Shown here: one piece after another, positions 42,710 through 52,485 of the stretch
Position numbering within the stretch: the stretch's first letter is position 1
Layout of the letters: each line of letters opens with the position of its first letter
Assembly: GCA_964036045.1 (NCBI GenBank)
Contig: OZ038381.1
Span: 143,911,596-143,975,595, forward strand
From: Eutreptiella sp. 'Long Island Sound 2002'
Taxonomy: Eukaryota; Euglenozoa; Euglenophyceae; Eutreptiales; Eutreptiaceae
Reading direction: 5' to 3'
Length of the DNA: 64,000 nt
The notes under the pieces: model-generated
Seen by the model: the letters and a program-made list of their open reading frames with translations, nothing else
The model's database searches: none
Told to the model about the DNA's origin: nothing
Program-made: the position numbers and the translations under genes

Positions 42710-44608
42710 GATCTCGTCGGCCTGCTCTTTAGGAGCTGGATAGGGTCTCCTCCGCATCTTGTGACCCACGAACTCGGGTTTCAGCTTGAGGTCCATCTGT
42801 ACCAGCTTGTCACATGAGGCTGGAGGGGGTAGTTCTCCGAACACCTCCAGATAGGTCCTTATAAGCTTCTGTACCCGCGGGTCCAATACCTTGATCTTGT
42901 CCTCCATGTCCTCGTCAGAGGTTAGGTTGCTTGCCCCCTGAGTAATAGACGTCGAGAGGTGGTCCTCCACCGACTCTTCGCCCGTGGTAGTGTCCTTCAG
43001 CCCTTGGTAGGCATATAGAAGGTCTTGTTCAACCATGTCCTGTGGACGATGGCAACATAGGCACGCTCGAGGGGGTTCACATACACATTCCTCCGAGAGG
43101 TCGTCCTCCTCTGGGGTCCTCACATGGGCGCCCCACACGCTCTTCATAAGCTTGAGATCTACCTCCCTTTGCCAGGTGGTGATCTTCTGTTCGAGGTCCT
43201 CTTTCAATTGGGATAGGTCTCCCATACGTCCTTGCTTCAGTGGCCATGAGCTGCGGGTAGGCTTCGCGTGGCATAGCTTTTTCGCCACCAACTTCCTCTT
43301 GGAATCCACATACTCCCTTAGCCTGGATCGAGGGTCCAGCTCCTCGTCCACGGGGTCTTCCACCCTCATGGAGAGTAGGGGTTTCAGTGGGGCGACGTAC
43401 TCGGCGTTCTCCACTTCCTCCACACAGGTCTGTACGAAGAAGGCGTCGTGCTCAGTTTCGTCATCTGAGTGGATAGAGCTAGGTAGCTCAGATAGTCCAC
43501 ACTCAGAGACTCCATCAGGAACAGGTACATGACAGGGCGAGTTGGGGGCGTTGGTGTCAGTCAGGACGTACTCATCTCCTCCGGGTGTAGTCTCAACAGC
43601 ATCTTGAGGTCGTAGGCGATCCTTCAAGTCACCCAAGGCGAGTCCATCGCTTTCTCGTTGTATAGCCTGGACCAGAGTCGGGTCCAGATCCTCCCAGGGA
43701 ATGGAGGTAAGACCTCCGTTCACCACGCTGAGCATACTCCCCCATCCGGGCTTCCCAATAGGCGTCTTGCGTCCCAGAGGCACGTAGATGGCCTCATCAG
43801 GCAAACGAACAGAGCTGATAGTCAGCCTGTCCAGGAGGTTTCGCCAGTATTTGCTGCCCCCATGGGCTCCCCAATCGGGGGAACACAGGACCATACGGGA
43901 ACGTTCCAAGGCCACCTTGGTCAGCACCTTCCCCAGTTCACTGAACCTGGGGTTCCCGTAGGCCATCCCGAAAGAGGGCCAGTAAAATTTGTAGCTGCAG
44001 TTCTTCCCCTTGCTGCAGTAAAGGTCCAGTACATGCTGCTTGTCGCTGGCGAACAACTCCACACTCAGGTCTTCTCGGGAGTAACCCAATTCCTTCAGAC
44101 CTTGGTCTAGGACTTCCCCCAATAGTTGATAGTCCTCAGTTTTGGAGGCCGCCATCATGTTCGAGGGCTCCTCCTTCGATAGCCTCAGGTAACTCGAGGT
44201 ATGTTCCGACTGCTCCAGTGGCACAGGCTCTCTGCCACTGCCGTGGTCCACGTAGAGGAGGTAGGGCGCTTGCAGAGTCAGGGATTGTATCTGGGAGTGC
44301 TGTACGAAGAAGTCAGTCCCCAGTACAAAGTCGAAGGCCTCAGTGTCCATCACATAGAACCGATGGGCGATAGTCCGGGAGCCCATAGGTACCTCCACTT
44401 CACAGTCCCCGCAGCTGTGCACCACATGTCCATCCCCCATGCGTATAGCAGCGGTGGTCATGGTGTTCTTCAGGCTCCCACAACGTAAAATTTTCGTGGC
44501 CACTATAGATATTGTGGCGCCAGTATCCAATACCCCCAGGTATTCGCGTCCCCCTAGTCGGATACGTACCCAAAACACCAGGTCTTGGGTGCCACCGGAG
44601 CGTCCCCG
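42695..44608 (-). pseudogene. Inner element pol, upstream part: protease, methyltransferase-like domain, start of RT
   Basis: It continues in frame after the TGA at 44609. The aspartic protease shows VLDTGATISIV (near 44530) and LGTDFF (near 44315). Residues about 155-268 after the protease start (44115-43774) form the methyltransferase-like domain: VELFAS, YGNPRF and MVLCSPDWG, followed by VRLPDEAIYVP. Here NPPF has become NPRF, so catalysis is doubtful. A long acidic linker with a Cys pair (CEPPRACLCC) leads to the first RT motif RRRPYPAPKEQADEI, where the LINE insertion ends the frame. Everything from 43748 down is the duplicated target and recurs at 17677-18715. Confidence 0.88.
42710..43748. 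repeat. Right copy of the 1,039-bp target duplication
   Basis: Counterpart of 17677-18715. It is followed without a break by the rest of inner-element pol (GGCTTCCCAATAGG at 43749 onward), showing that the right side continues the original target. Differences seen include a GGTTAGG/TTTAGG change near 42920, a two-base change near 42970 and two in 43415-43435. Confidence 0.92.
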
Positions 44609-47119
44609 TCAGAACCCCGCGGGACAGGTCACCTCCAACCCCTTGTTCCGCAACTTGCGGGCCATCCTCATGAAACGGCTCCTCTTCTTAGCGTTGCCGT
44701 CATCACCACCTTCATGCTCACGCTTGGCTCCTTGTTCTTGCTGGGCCTGCGTTTGTGAGCGTGTGGTAGGACCAGACTGCCCTCCAGAGGGCTCGGACTT
44801 CCCCCCTGGACTAGGGTTGGGGTTGCCTCCGTTCTTGTCCTTGTTCTTGTTGTCCTTGTCTGGCTGGCGGTTAGCGCCTCCTCCTCGTCCACCTTCACCC
44901 TTGTCTTGCCCTTGACCACGTCCTTTCGACTTGCCCTTGCCGGAGTCGTTGCCTTTGCCTTTGCCTCCACCTTTGCCTGAGCCTTTGCCAGGATCTTCAC
45001 CCTTAAGCTTCGCCGATAGGCGTTGCTTATGGTAGCACTCATCCTCGTAGTGCTTCCGCTTCCCGCAGAATGCACACCTGATGGTGCACCTGTAATGATC
45101 CGGCAGCTTCGCTTTGGCGCCGGTGTTCTTCTCCTGCTGCTTCCCCTGGACTACGAAGTAGTCTCGCTGCTCGCAGTCAGGGGCGTGCTGCAGGTGGCCC
45201 TGCTCGTCCCTGGCATCACACCAGAATAGCTGCTTAACGTTCTCCATGATACGGGCGTGGGCGTGTTTGGGGGTAGTCCCCTGCCCAGGTCGGGACCCTT
45301 GGTACCCTTTGCCATGGCCTCCAGAACCTCCACCACCAGGAAGGTAGTTGTTCAAGTGCTGGTCGCTCTCCTTCTCCAGCGCCAGCTCCAGGAGTAGCAC
45401 GCATAGATCCTCGTAGCGGAGGGATCTAGATTTGCGCTCCGCCGTCGAACGGCATTCGTCCCCTAGCTCTCGAGGGAGCTTGGCCACCAACCAGAACAGC
45501 AGGTCGTCGATGCTGTAGGAACCGGGCGTCAGCTGTCCAGCCCAGTGATCCAGGTCAGCCAACAGCTCAGAGACCCTGCCAGGTTTGGGGTTGTTGGGCA
45601 GCACGGGCAGGTTCTGGATCTCGGCCCTGATGGAGAGGTCGGTTTCGTAGGTCGGGTACTGCCTCTCCAGGGCAACCAACACATCGGCAAAGGTGGCGTA
45701 GTTAGTCACGATCTGCCTGACCTGCTTCTCCAGGTACTTGGTCTTGCAGCACTACAGGAGCAGATCGCACTTGACTCGCCCACTAGCGTGGGTTTGGCCG
45801 GTCAATCGGAGAAACCGGCCAAAATTCTCAGCGAACTCGCTGAGGTCCTTGCCTGTGAACTCAGTCAGGTTCACCACGATCTTGGAAGTGGCAATAGCCT
45901 TCGCCTCCTGAGACCTGCGTCCCTCAGGGCGTCGGGTCTTCTTCTTCTTCTTCTTCTTCTTCTTCCCTCTTGGGTCCTCGGGGTCCTCCGGGTCATCGTC
46001 CTCTGAGGGCGAAGCAGAAGTCATCGACGGCGGCTCATCATCGGAGGGGTCTCCGCCTAGATCACTAGAGCCATAAGGCTCCACGTCCACCATTGCCCTC
46101 AAGGCTGTCAGCCCCAGCCGGTCTAGCTCGGCCCTCGTAGAGTTCGTCACGTGGCTGTAGGGCGGCTGGGCCGTTCTCGGTACGAAAGGACTTCTCGGTA
46201 TCGCTGCAGGAGTCGGCATCGGTCGACTCCTCAGGCTCCCCAGGGTGTTTGTCAACCCTGCCGCCAGGTGGTTGGCCTGTACTCGGTGGGGTGACATTCC
46301 CACCGTGGTAGGTGACGCTTGGGGTGGTATCATCACGGGCTCCAGTTTCTCTCGGATCTCTTGAGTGAGGTCGCCCACGATTTTTGAAGTGGCTCCTCGG
46401 AGCACCTCGTTGATCTCCGACCGCGTCAGGGACCTGTTGGAGGATCTCCCCGATCCTCTACCACTGCCTCCAAGAGACTCAGGTCCTCTCCTCAGCCCAC
46501 TCAAGGTTGCATACCCAGGTGCATACCCAGGAACATCCACATAGGTTCCAGTAGCGGGTAGTGGATGGGGATATCCAGCCGCATACCATCGCGGCGCAGA
46601 GCTGGAAGCCACCGGCTCACTGGCAGTAGTTGCCTCAGGGAGCGCAGTGGTAGGTGGTCCCATACCATAGGCGGGGTAGGGAGGCATGCCAGTAAAGCCT
46701 GTGCCCTCTGCCATAGGCGGGTTGGTTATGGGAGTGGATGTTGCAGCGGCTGGGTCTTGAATTGGGAGTGTGGTGGTTATAGGAGAGGGTGATGCGTGGA
46801 GGACAGAAGCGCTTGGTGCGCCTTCGAAGGTAGGGTCATTCGTCAGGTCTTGCCCTTGTTCCTCTCCTTCGTCTGCTTCGCCTCCAGCATCCTTCTCGCT
46901 CTCTTTCTTCCTCTTCTCAGGCTGAGTGACCACCTCCTCGACTGAGAGGGCCCTGAAGGCCGTCTGGAGTCCATCCAACGAGTCCTCAGCCACTTCCACT
47001 GGCCCATGTAAGGGCTCCGAAGGTACAGCGCGAGGTCCAGGTCCAGGTTCACCAGGTGCTGGCCTTGCTAGTGCCTCAGGCGCTGTCTTCACGTCGGCGT
47101 CCTCTTTCCTTGTATCCAT
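44609..47119 (-). pseudogene. Inner element gag
   Basis: It starts at ATG 47119, 98 nt after the LTR end. The N-terminal third is acidic and Pro/Ser-rich. A run of about ten lysines lies near 45930-45965, just before the gag core (45900-45350), which aligns with the outer gag. A CCHC knuckle CAFCGKRKHYEDEC lies at about 45035-45080, followed by a Lys/Gly-rich nucleic-acid-binding tail. A TAG at 45752-45754 splits it into 455- and 366-residue stretches in the same frame; the outer element has a sense codon there, so the TAG is a mutation. It ends at TGA 44609-44611, with pol following in the same frame, a candidate readthrough stop. Confidence 0.88.
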
Positions 47120-47205
47120 CTTCGTTCGCCCTTCTGCTTATATGTGACTGCTCGGCGCACTGGATGTACGGCGCGGGGTTGCTGCTGGTGCGCAGAGACA
47201 GTCTG

Positions 47206-47217
47206 CCTCTGCTACCA
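47206..47217 (-). other. Primer binding site of the inner element
   Basis: TGGTAGCAGAGG lies directly after the LTR end (CTTTC). It complements the 3' end expected for an initiator-methionine tRNA of the ...CTCTGCTACCA type. The host tRNA itself is not visible in this window. Confidence 0.75.
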
Positions 47218-48002
47218 GAAAGGTTTATAGTGGTTTCAACACTGTGTTTTTGTCTCTCCTGCTGCTTGCTGCTGGTGTAGGGTTTCCTGCTGCTTGTCTT
47301 TGGAGATGAAAAGCTTTTGTTTGCTGAATTACAATAAATCCAGGATAGTCCAAGCCAGAGATATGCAAGGAGAAGAGAATCAGGATCAAAGCATGAAGGG
47401 CTGCAGTGTAAACAGTGAAAGATGAAAGGATATTCACAGAAACTGCAACTCAGGTCAAATCGGATTGCATATTCACAAAGATAGCTGAAATGTTTTGGAA
47501 AAGAGTTGGAAAACTGCCCCATGGTCACTCTATCTCCATAGTGCCATCTCAGGAGATGTGCACTCTTTGCTTTGGGTCCCATATGTGCTGAGGTGGCAGG
47601 GCATTTGGCGATGAGGTCACTGCCATGTCACATGGGATCTTCCTACTTAGCTAGGCTGACCAGGAATTGAACCCAGGACCTCTCAAAAAGAGGTGCCCAG
47701 CCCCCTAGGGTGCATACCACTAGGACAGCTAAGAATTCATGGAAAAACATAGATAAATTCATAGGCTCTGCCCTGGATATGTCAGTACTCAGTCAACTCA
47801 GAGAATGCTGATTTGCCTCACATTGAAAGGGGATTAAGGGGTCCACTCCATATCCTGTTTGGGTGTTTGGTTCCATAGGTCAAAATGTGTTATCACCACT
47901 TTTGGTGGGACCAATACTAAGATAAAAATGCCTCGATGCTCAGTGCATCCCTAATACAACTAGAGTATGCCTCAAAGCATTGGAAAAGCACTTCTTCTTA
48001 CT
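47218..48002 (-). repeat. 5' LTR of the inner element
   Basis: 785 bp, pairing with 11591-12376. The largest difference is a short T-rich stretch near 47560-47575 versus 11934-11948. ATAG at 48003-48006 repeats the ATAG at 11587-11590. Confidence 0.92.
47655..47729 (-). repeat. tRNA-like 75-nt segment inside the inner 5' LTR
   Basis: Equivalent of 12029-12103, also 75 nt. The anticodon arm and B box are unchanged between the two LTRs, while small changes fall in the D-arm side (GGTGC versus GCCGC). Confidence 0.5.
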
Positions 48003-48006
48003 ATAG

Positions 48007-48946
48007 GTCTGCGCATCTTCCCACCCCCTGGGGTTAGGCCAGAAGGAGAAGGAGATACGCCGACAAGAGGTGCCAGGGCTGACAGCACTCCTTCCTCAGT
48101 CTCCGTCACCGGCACGTCCTGTAGTTCAGCAATTGGGATTGTCCTGGCGCGAGGATGAAAAGGGCTGGGGCAAGTGACCTTGGGTAGCAACCTGGACACC
48201 CTTGATCTTTTGAGATCATCAGCCAACGTGCTCCATCCGGCTGAAGGTGAGAGTAGCGCTGGCTTGGGTAAGGGTTCAGTGATACCCAATTTGGCCTTGA
48301 CAGCCTCTGACAGAGCTGTCACATCCGGGTCTTCCGATCCGAATAGAAGTTCCGCCAAAAGTTCGGCCGTACGATCCAGAGCCCCATGGGTGGGCTCTCG
48401 GCGAACAGGATCCATTATCGGCAGGTCTGGATGCCTTGCTCTCGGGTGTTCGTGTACTCTTGGTCGTCTCGGTAGTGATACTGTGTCCTCCATGTCTGTG
48501 GATGGCCCAGAATAAAGGAAGGAGCCCATCTTAGTTTGGGGCGGCGACCCGAGGGCATCAAGAGGTATTTCTCCATATTCTCCTACGGTGGACTTGTGGT
48601 ACTCTTCGTGGAGCATGAACTCGTCCATCTACCTTCGTAGGTCCTCTTGTTCTTCAGGACCAATTCCAAGTACGGTAGAAGACGAGGCGGGACAGGCCGA
48701 CCGGGCGATGGAGGCTTCGACATGCCTGCGGAGCCTTTGCAGGCTGTCTTCACCATGGGCCGCTAAGGTTTCCATGGTTAATGGGGTTGCTCTGGGCGGA
48801 TTTAGTTTCGCCCTTCTGTGCTCTGGATCTTCCTGAGACCCAGATGCTGCTCTGAGTGGCGGTTCACTCTTTCGGTGGGCTACACTGCCAAGTTGTACTT
48901 GTACAGTTCTGATCGGCCAGGTTCGGGAGGACAGTTGAGTGGACAT
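48007..48946 (-). pseudogene. Outer element gag, N-terminal part
   Basis: It starts at ATG 48946 (MSTQLSS), about 80 nt after the primer site. A single TAG at 48629-48631 interrupts the frame. The product is hydrophilic, with Pro/Arg-rich stretches, and ends at the ATAG duplication where the inner element is inserted. Removing the inner element and the duplicated bases joins RRPI to AQANIQ in one frame with the fragment at 11590. Sequence similarity to the N-terminus of the inner gag is not obvious, so the N-termini evolve fast. Confidence 0.8.
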
Positions 48947-49017
48947 GTTCAATGTGCTTTTCAGTGTGCTTTTCTTGTGCTTCTGCTCAGAGTCGGTTTG
49001 AAAGGTTCTCAGGGTTT

Positions 49018-49030
49018 GTCCCTGCTACCG
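49018..49030 (-). other. Primer binding site of the outer element
   Basis: CGGTAGCAGGGAC lies directly after the LTR end. It is the same initiator-Met-type site as in the inner element with the first T changed to C and one internal change, in line with an older copy. Confidence 0.65.
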
Positions 49031-49468
49031 GAAAGATGTCCTTGATTAGTGCCCTATAGACTTTGATGAAATCCTGCAGGTTTTTGATGATGAAATCCTA
49101 AAACCAAAGGAGCAAGTAGAGCAAGAACAGGATATGGATCGAATCAATGAATAGTTTGAAATCCAGTGTAACACAGAAGGGCTGCAGATAGACAAAGCAG
49201 GTTTAAATACAATGATTCAATCACAAATGGATAGTACAAAAGATTTTATGTGAAAACTGGCCTGACTCTAGCCTCCAGTTAGCATCAAGCACTTTATGTG
49301 CACTCTTCCGGATGAAATGGAGCTGGTTAGGAATATGGGGCATAGGAGTTAGGCCAGACACAGATTATGACTTGGCCAAGCAACTGAATTCAGAATCAGT
49401 TAAAAGGTAGAACCACAATAAGTGGTAGAGACAATTGAGTACAGGGGTCTTGGGGTGGGAGACCACTA

Positions 49469-51190
49469 CCCTACGTGCTCATTTGGATCAGGTACTTCAC
49501 ACAGTGGTTTTCCCCGGTTTAACCCGGTTGAACTCGGAAGGGGCGCGGTTGAACCGCTGAACCGCGGTTGAACCGCGGTTGAACCACCGCCAGCGCTGGC
49601 GGCGGCGGCTGCGCCAGCGGCGCGCGCTTTTTTGAACAAAACATTTGCATAACCAGCTGAAACTGACGCGTGACAAACCTTTTTCCAAAAATGTCTCACC
49701 ACTGGCTGCAACTGGTGAACGACCACTACAGCGGGTGGGGGGACCAACAGCTGGTGGACGACTTGTTCACCTTTTTTTGCACAAATGGCACGACAAAACG
49801 CCTATGAAAACAACCTGCCGACCGAATTGGTAACACACAGAGGGCTTCCAAACAGACAAAAAGGGCTACAAAAAAAGCTTTCACTGGATCCGACGCTGTG
49901 CGCCTCATTTTGGACCTTGGGATGCCGAAGCGAAGGTATGTGGCATAATGCACACATGCCTACAAGTGGTTCAACGTGGTTCAACGGTGCAGTTGAACCC
50001 TTATCACAAATGAACAATTGTGATTGTGCTTCATGACAACGTTTGCACGGCAAAAAAATCGCTTAATGTTGCCCAGAGCATGAACCTATGAGTTGCAACG
50101 TGTTGCCCGCGTCACAAATGTGAATACTTTGTGGTTTGTACCATTGGACGCTTTTCAGTGCCATGACGGCAACCCATTCAACCGCAGGTTCAACCGCGCA
50201 CTTTATCCCAATTTCTCAGTTCAACCGTCCCTAGGTACAAGAAGCTTATTTGGTGGGCCGATGCCAAAGAGAAGAAAACCCGTGCAAGCACCGTCCCATG
50301 GACACATTGCTTTCCGTCGTATGCAACAATGGATAAAGCTTGGTCCACGTTAAGTGAGAGACAAGTACTAAAAACGACCATAAAGGATGGAAGAGTTGGG
50401 GTTCGTTGGGATGTGGATGATTGGATACAACATATAGGTGATCGAAGGGATGTGCTAGAAGAAATGCACTTGCCAAGATTGAGGGATGATGACCCCTATA
50501 TACTTATAGTGCGTGGTGATGGGTTTCCATGTGGAGCAAGGTCATGGTGCCAAATTGCATGTGGTTTTGCAAACCACATGCAAAAAAGACGAACTTTGCT
50601 CTACAATTGGAACCTTGACCTTGCTCTCGTAAGTGAGCATGAAACGGATCTTGTGCGTGTCCTCTTTGGAGAGACACTAAAAAAAATACAACAAATTATT
50701 GACCGTGGCTACATGTTGCTCCGAGGGTTTTGGGTGCGAACGGTTGTCATTATTTGAGGCGATAGCCCTTGGCTTCATCATATACTTGGTGTATCAACAT
50801 TTTATGAAATTGGTTCAATTTATTCGTTTGCGACATGGTCTAGGGAGAAAGAAAGATGGGTAGGGTGTGAATGGCGACGAAGTACAAGACTTGAAGCAAA
50901 ATTCCTAAAGTATAGGAAACAAGGAGCTAGTTGTGTTGGTGAAATAGGTCTCCAGTGTTTTGCACCAATGAGGTGAGAAGGTTTTCAAATCCATTCTTTT
51001 TAGGGGGTGTGGCACCTCTCGCAGGGCTGAAAAATAGCGGTTTTCAGGTTGCTACTTAGCAATTTGTTGCTGTACCACGATAGGGGTTCAACCGTGGGGA
51101 AGCCGTAATGAAAGTGCGCGGTGGAACTCGGTTGAACCACGGTTTCACTTTGGTAATTCAAGGGTACCTGATCCAAATGAGCACGTAGGG
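49469..51190 (+). mobile_element. 1,722-bp DNA transposon with terminal inverted repeats
   Basis: Both ends start CCCTACGTGCTCATTTGG and stay inverted for 27 bp before diverging (49469-49495 and 51164-51190). TA flanks each side (49467-49468 and 51191-51192), and the other LTR supplies the empty site with a single TA. Subterminal regions carry many copies of GGTTGAACC/GGTTCAACC in both orientations, likely transposase-binding sites. TA duplication recalls Tc1/mariner, but the ends and the encoded protein do not look like that family. The family is unassigned. Confidence 0.88.
50236..50976 (+). pseudogene. Transposase-like fragment in the DNA transposon
   Basis: One frame runs from about 50236 (ATG at 50329) to TGA 50974, with a single internal TGA at 50755-50757. 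Motifs resembling the DDE acidic residues are IVRGDGFPCGARSW (near 50505) and, after the stop, GDSPWLHHILG (near 50760), followed by the basic stretch EWRRSTRLEAKFLKYRK. At about 245 codons it is short for a transposase, so the N-terminus or a DNA-binding domain may be missing. I do not recognise the family. The surrounding inverted repeats support a transposase origin. Confidence 0.6.
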
Positions 51191-51465
51191 TAAGCTTAAC
51201 CTCCAAGGCCTAAAACACGTAATGCCCATTATTTTTTCGGTATATCCTCCATGAAGGAAGATACCTCCGCTCAGTTGAGTGGTAGGGGTGAACTTCATGG
51301 GGGGCTAGGGTTATAACCCTAGTTACTTTGAGAAAGTTCTACTAAAAGCTTCAAAAGAGTGATAAAAATACTTAAGTTAGTCTTAGCATCAACAAAAGGG
51401 TTTTAAGGGGGGCTTGGCCTGGATCAAGTCCTCCAAGAAAGACATGGCAGTAAACCTTTCTTTCT

Positions 51466-51700
51466 ACGGGTGGAAGAACCACACACGGGCATGCACACAC
51501 ATGCATATGGGTATAGGGAAACCGTGGGTGCCCCCCCCCTGGTTGACTGGACTCAACGCGTACGACAGGGGTAAAGAGTACATTAGGGGAGACCCCCCCA
51601 CAATGATTCCGTGGATGGAGGTGAAGTATTCTCTGCACGCTTTGTGCCTATTGATTTCTTTGTCAATCCCTCCATAGGTATGTCGGGTTCTGCGAGGGGG
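51466..51700. other. Short flank between outer element and dispersed repeat
   Basis: CGGG at 51467-51470 matches 2931-2934 across the outer element. The rest is unique sequence with a C-run near 51530. No gene is seen. Confidence 0.5.
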
Positions 51701-52015
51701 GTGTAATGGGCACATGCATGCACAGGGCAGGTGCACACACGCACAGCAGGCATGACGCGCGCACAGCACATCAAAGCTCCGATTGTATTGTCTTTATGCC
51801 TGTTTGATTGTTGTTCCATCAAAACTGTTGAATTAACGCGCCAGACATCAGTTGTCCTCCTGCAGACATTCATGTGAAGGCGATTACTTTCCGTTTGAAA
51901 TGTATTCCGTGAATGACTTCAGTCCTGCTGTTGGCTTTGCTGTTTTGGGCTCATTGGGCACAGCCGTACTGATATGTCGAAAAAGGATTTTGCGAGCAGG
52001 CTGAAAACAAATACA
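51701..52015 (+). repeat. 315-bp dispersed repeat, copy 2
   Basis: Counterpart of 711-1025. Here it is followed directly by a LINE 3' end, so it could be part of a composite LINE-derived unit, but copy 1 is not followed by the same sequence. Confidence 0.8.
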
Positions 52016-52485
52016 GCATGAGCGGAACCCAGGGGAACGTGGAAACGGTCGCCCCCAAGCCTCCAGCCGCGGATGGATGAAAACCAAGTGCATCTGGGAG
52101 CCGAGTGGGTACTCCAGCCGGTGAGGGATGGGGAGTGGTGGAATGTGGTTGAGAGCAATGCTGCACTGTCGGCGACGGCTATCCACAGGAAACCCGCCTG
52201 CAGGCACCCTAAAGGCTGTGCTAGGGCGGGGGAGGCCGAAGGATCCTTCGACGGGCGACCGGATGGAGCTGAGACGATGAGAGCAGCGACTGAAGGAAAC
52301 CTACCGCCGGTCATGCCCCAAGGGAACCTGGTTGAAGTTCTCGGCCGTGAGGTGAGACAGGGGTCGCCAGGGGAACTGATGGTGGAGAGCTCTCCTTCCC
52401 GCCAGAGGCGGCCACCATGTAAAACAGACAAGGGGATGTCAGATGAGGCTGCGGACGCTGCCGCGCTTACTTACTTACTTACTTA
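52016..52485 (+). mobile_element. LINE 3' end fragment with TTAC tail
   Basis: GC-rich 3' UTR-like sequence ends in four TTAC units (52467-52482) and TTA. Near 52365 it shares ACAGGGG-CGCCAGGGGAAC-type words with the last 90 bp of the giant LINE. It was probably a 5'-truncated insertion into the LINE relic that follows on the other strand, whose RT motif A is interrupted close to this junction. No coding part remains. Confidence 0.6.

Larger units (their letters stand above)
11591..48002 (-). mobile_element. Inner Ty3/gypsy LTR retrotransposon, inserted in the outer gag
   Basis: LTRs lie at 47218-48002 (5') and 11591-12376 (3'). ATAG flanks both sides (11587-11590 and 48003-48006) as the target duplication. 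The primer site TGGTAGCAGAGG abuts the 5' LTR and G6 abuts the 3' LTR. Gag and pol run in a single frame from 47119 to 14644 once the 24-kb LINE and one copy of its target duplication are skipped. Only four stops interrupt it: TAG at 45752, TGA at 44609 (gag-pol boundary), TAG at 16180 and TGA at 14797. LTRs differ by about 3 percent by eye, with one small indel region. The domain order is gag-CCHC, protease, methyltransferase-like, RT, RNase H, integrase, chromodomain: a chromovirus-like Ty3/gypsy with an extra domain. Confidence 0.92.
2936..51465 (-). mobile_element. Outer Ty3/gypsy LTR retrotransposon (interrupted, inactive)
   Basis: The element reads right to left. Its parts, in order, are: 5' LTR 49031-51465 (carrying a DNA transposon), primer site 49018-49030, gag 5' part 48946-48007, interruption by the inner element (11591-48002), gag 3' part, protease, a methyltransferase-like domain, RT, integrase, chromodomain (to 6503), a long 3' region, a GGGGGG polypurine tract and 3' LTR 2936-3646. 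The two halves of gag join in one frame once the inner element, its ATAG duplication and an extra 7-bp CTATTGC repeat are removed. CGGG lies one base outside each LTR and is the candidate target duplication. Many stops and an internal RT/RNase H deletion make it non-autonomous. LTRs differ by roughly 4 percent by eye. Confidence 0.9.
49031..51465 (-). repeat. 5' LTR of the outer element, split by a DNA transposon
   Basis: The LTR pieces 49031-49468 and 51193-51465 total 711 bp, equal to the 3' LTR. On the element strand it starts AGAAAGAAAGG and ends CATCTTTC. A perfect 18-bp palindrome CTAGGGTTATAACCCTAG lies near 51305-51322. Confidence 0.9.

Noticed and set aside
43035-43532. Plus-strand frame duplicated at 18002-18499
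   Set aside because: It is the complementary strand of the duplicated pol linker; its apparent conservation is due to the 1,039-bp duplication only.
47655-47729. Functional tRNA-Lys gene
   Set aside because: The D arm is irregular, the acceptor stem has a mismatch, and the T stem relies on wobble pairs. Its location inside both LTRs shows that it moves with the element.
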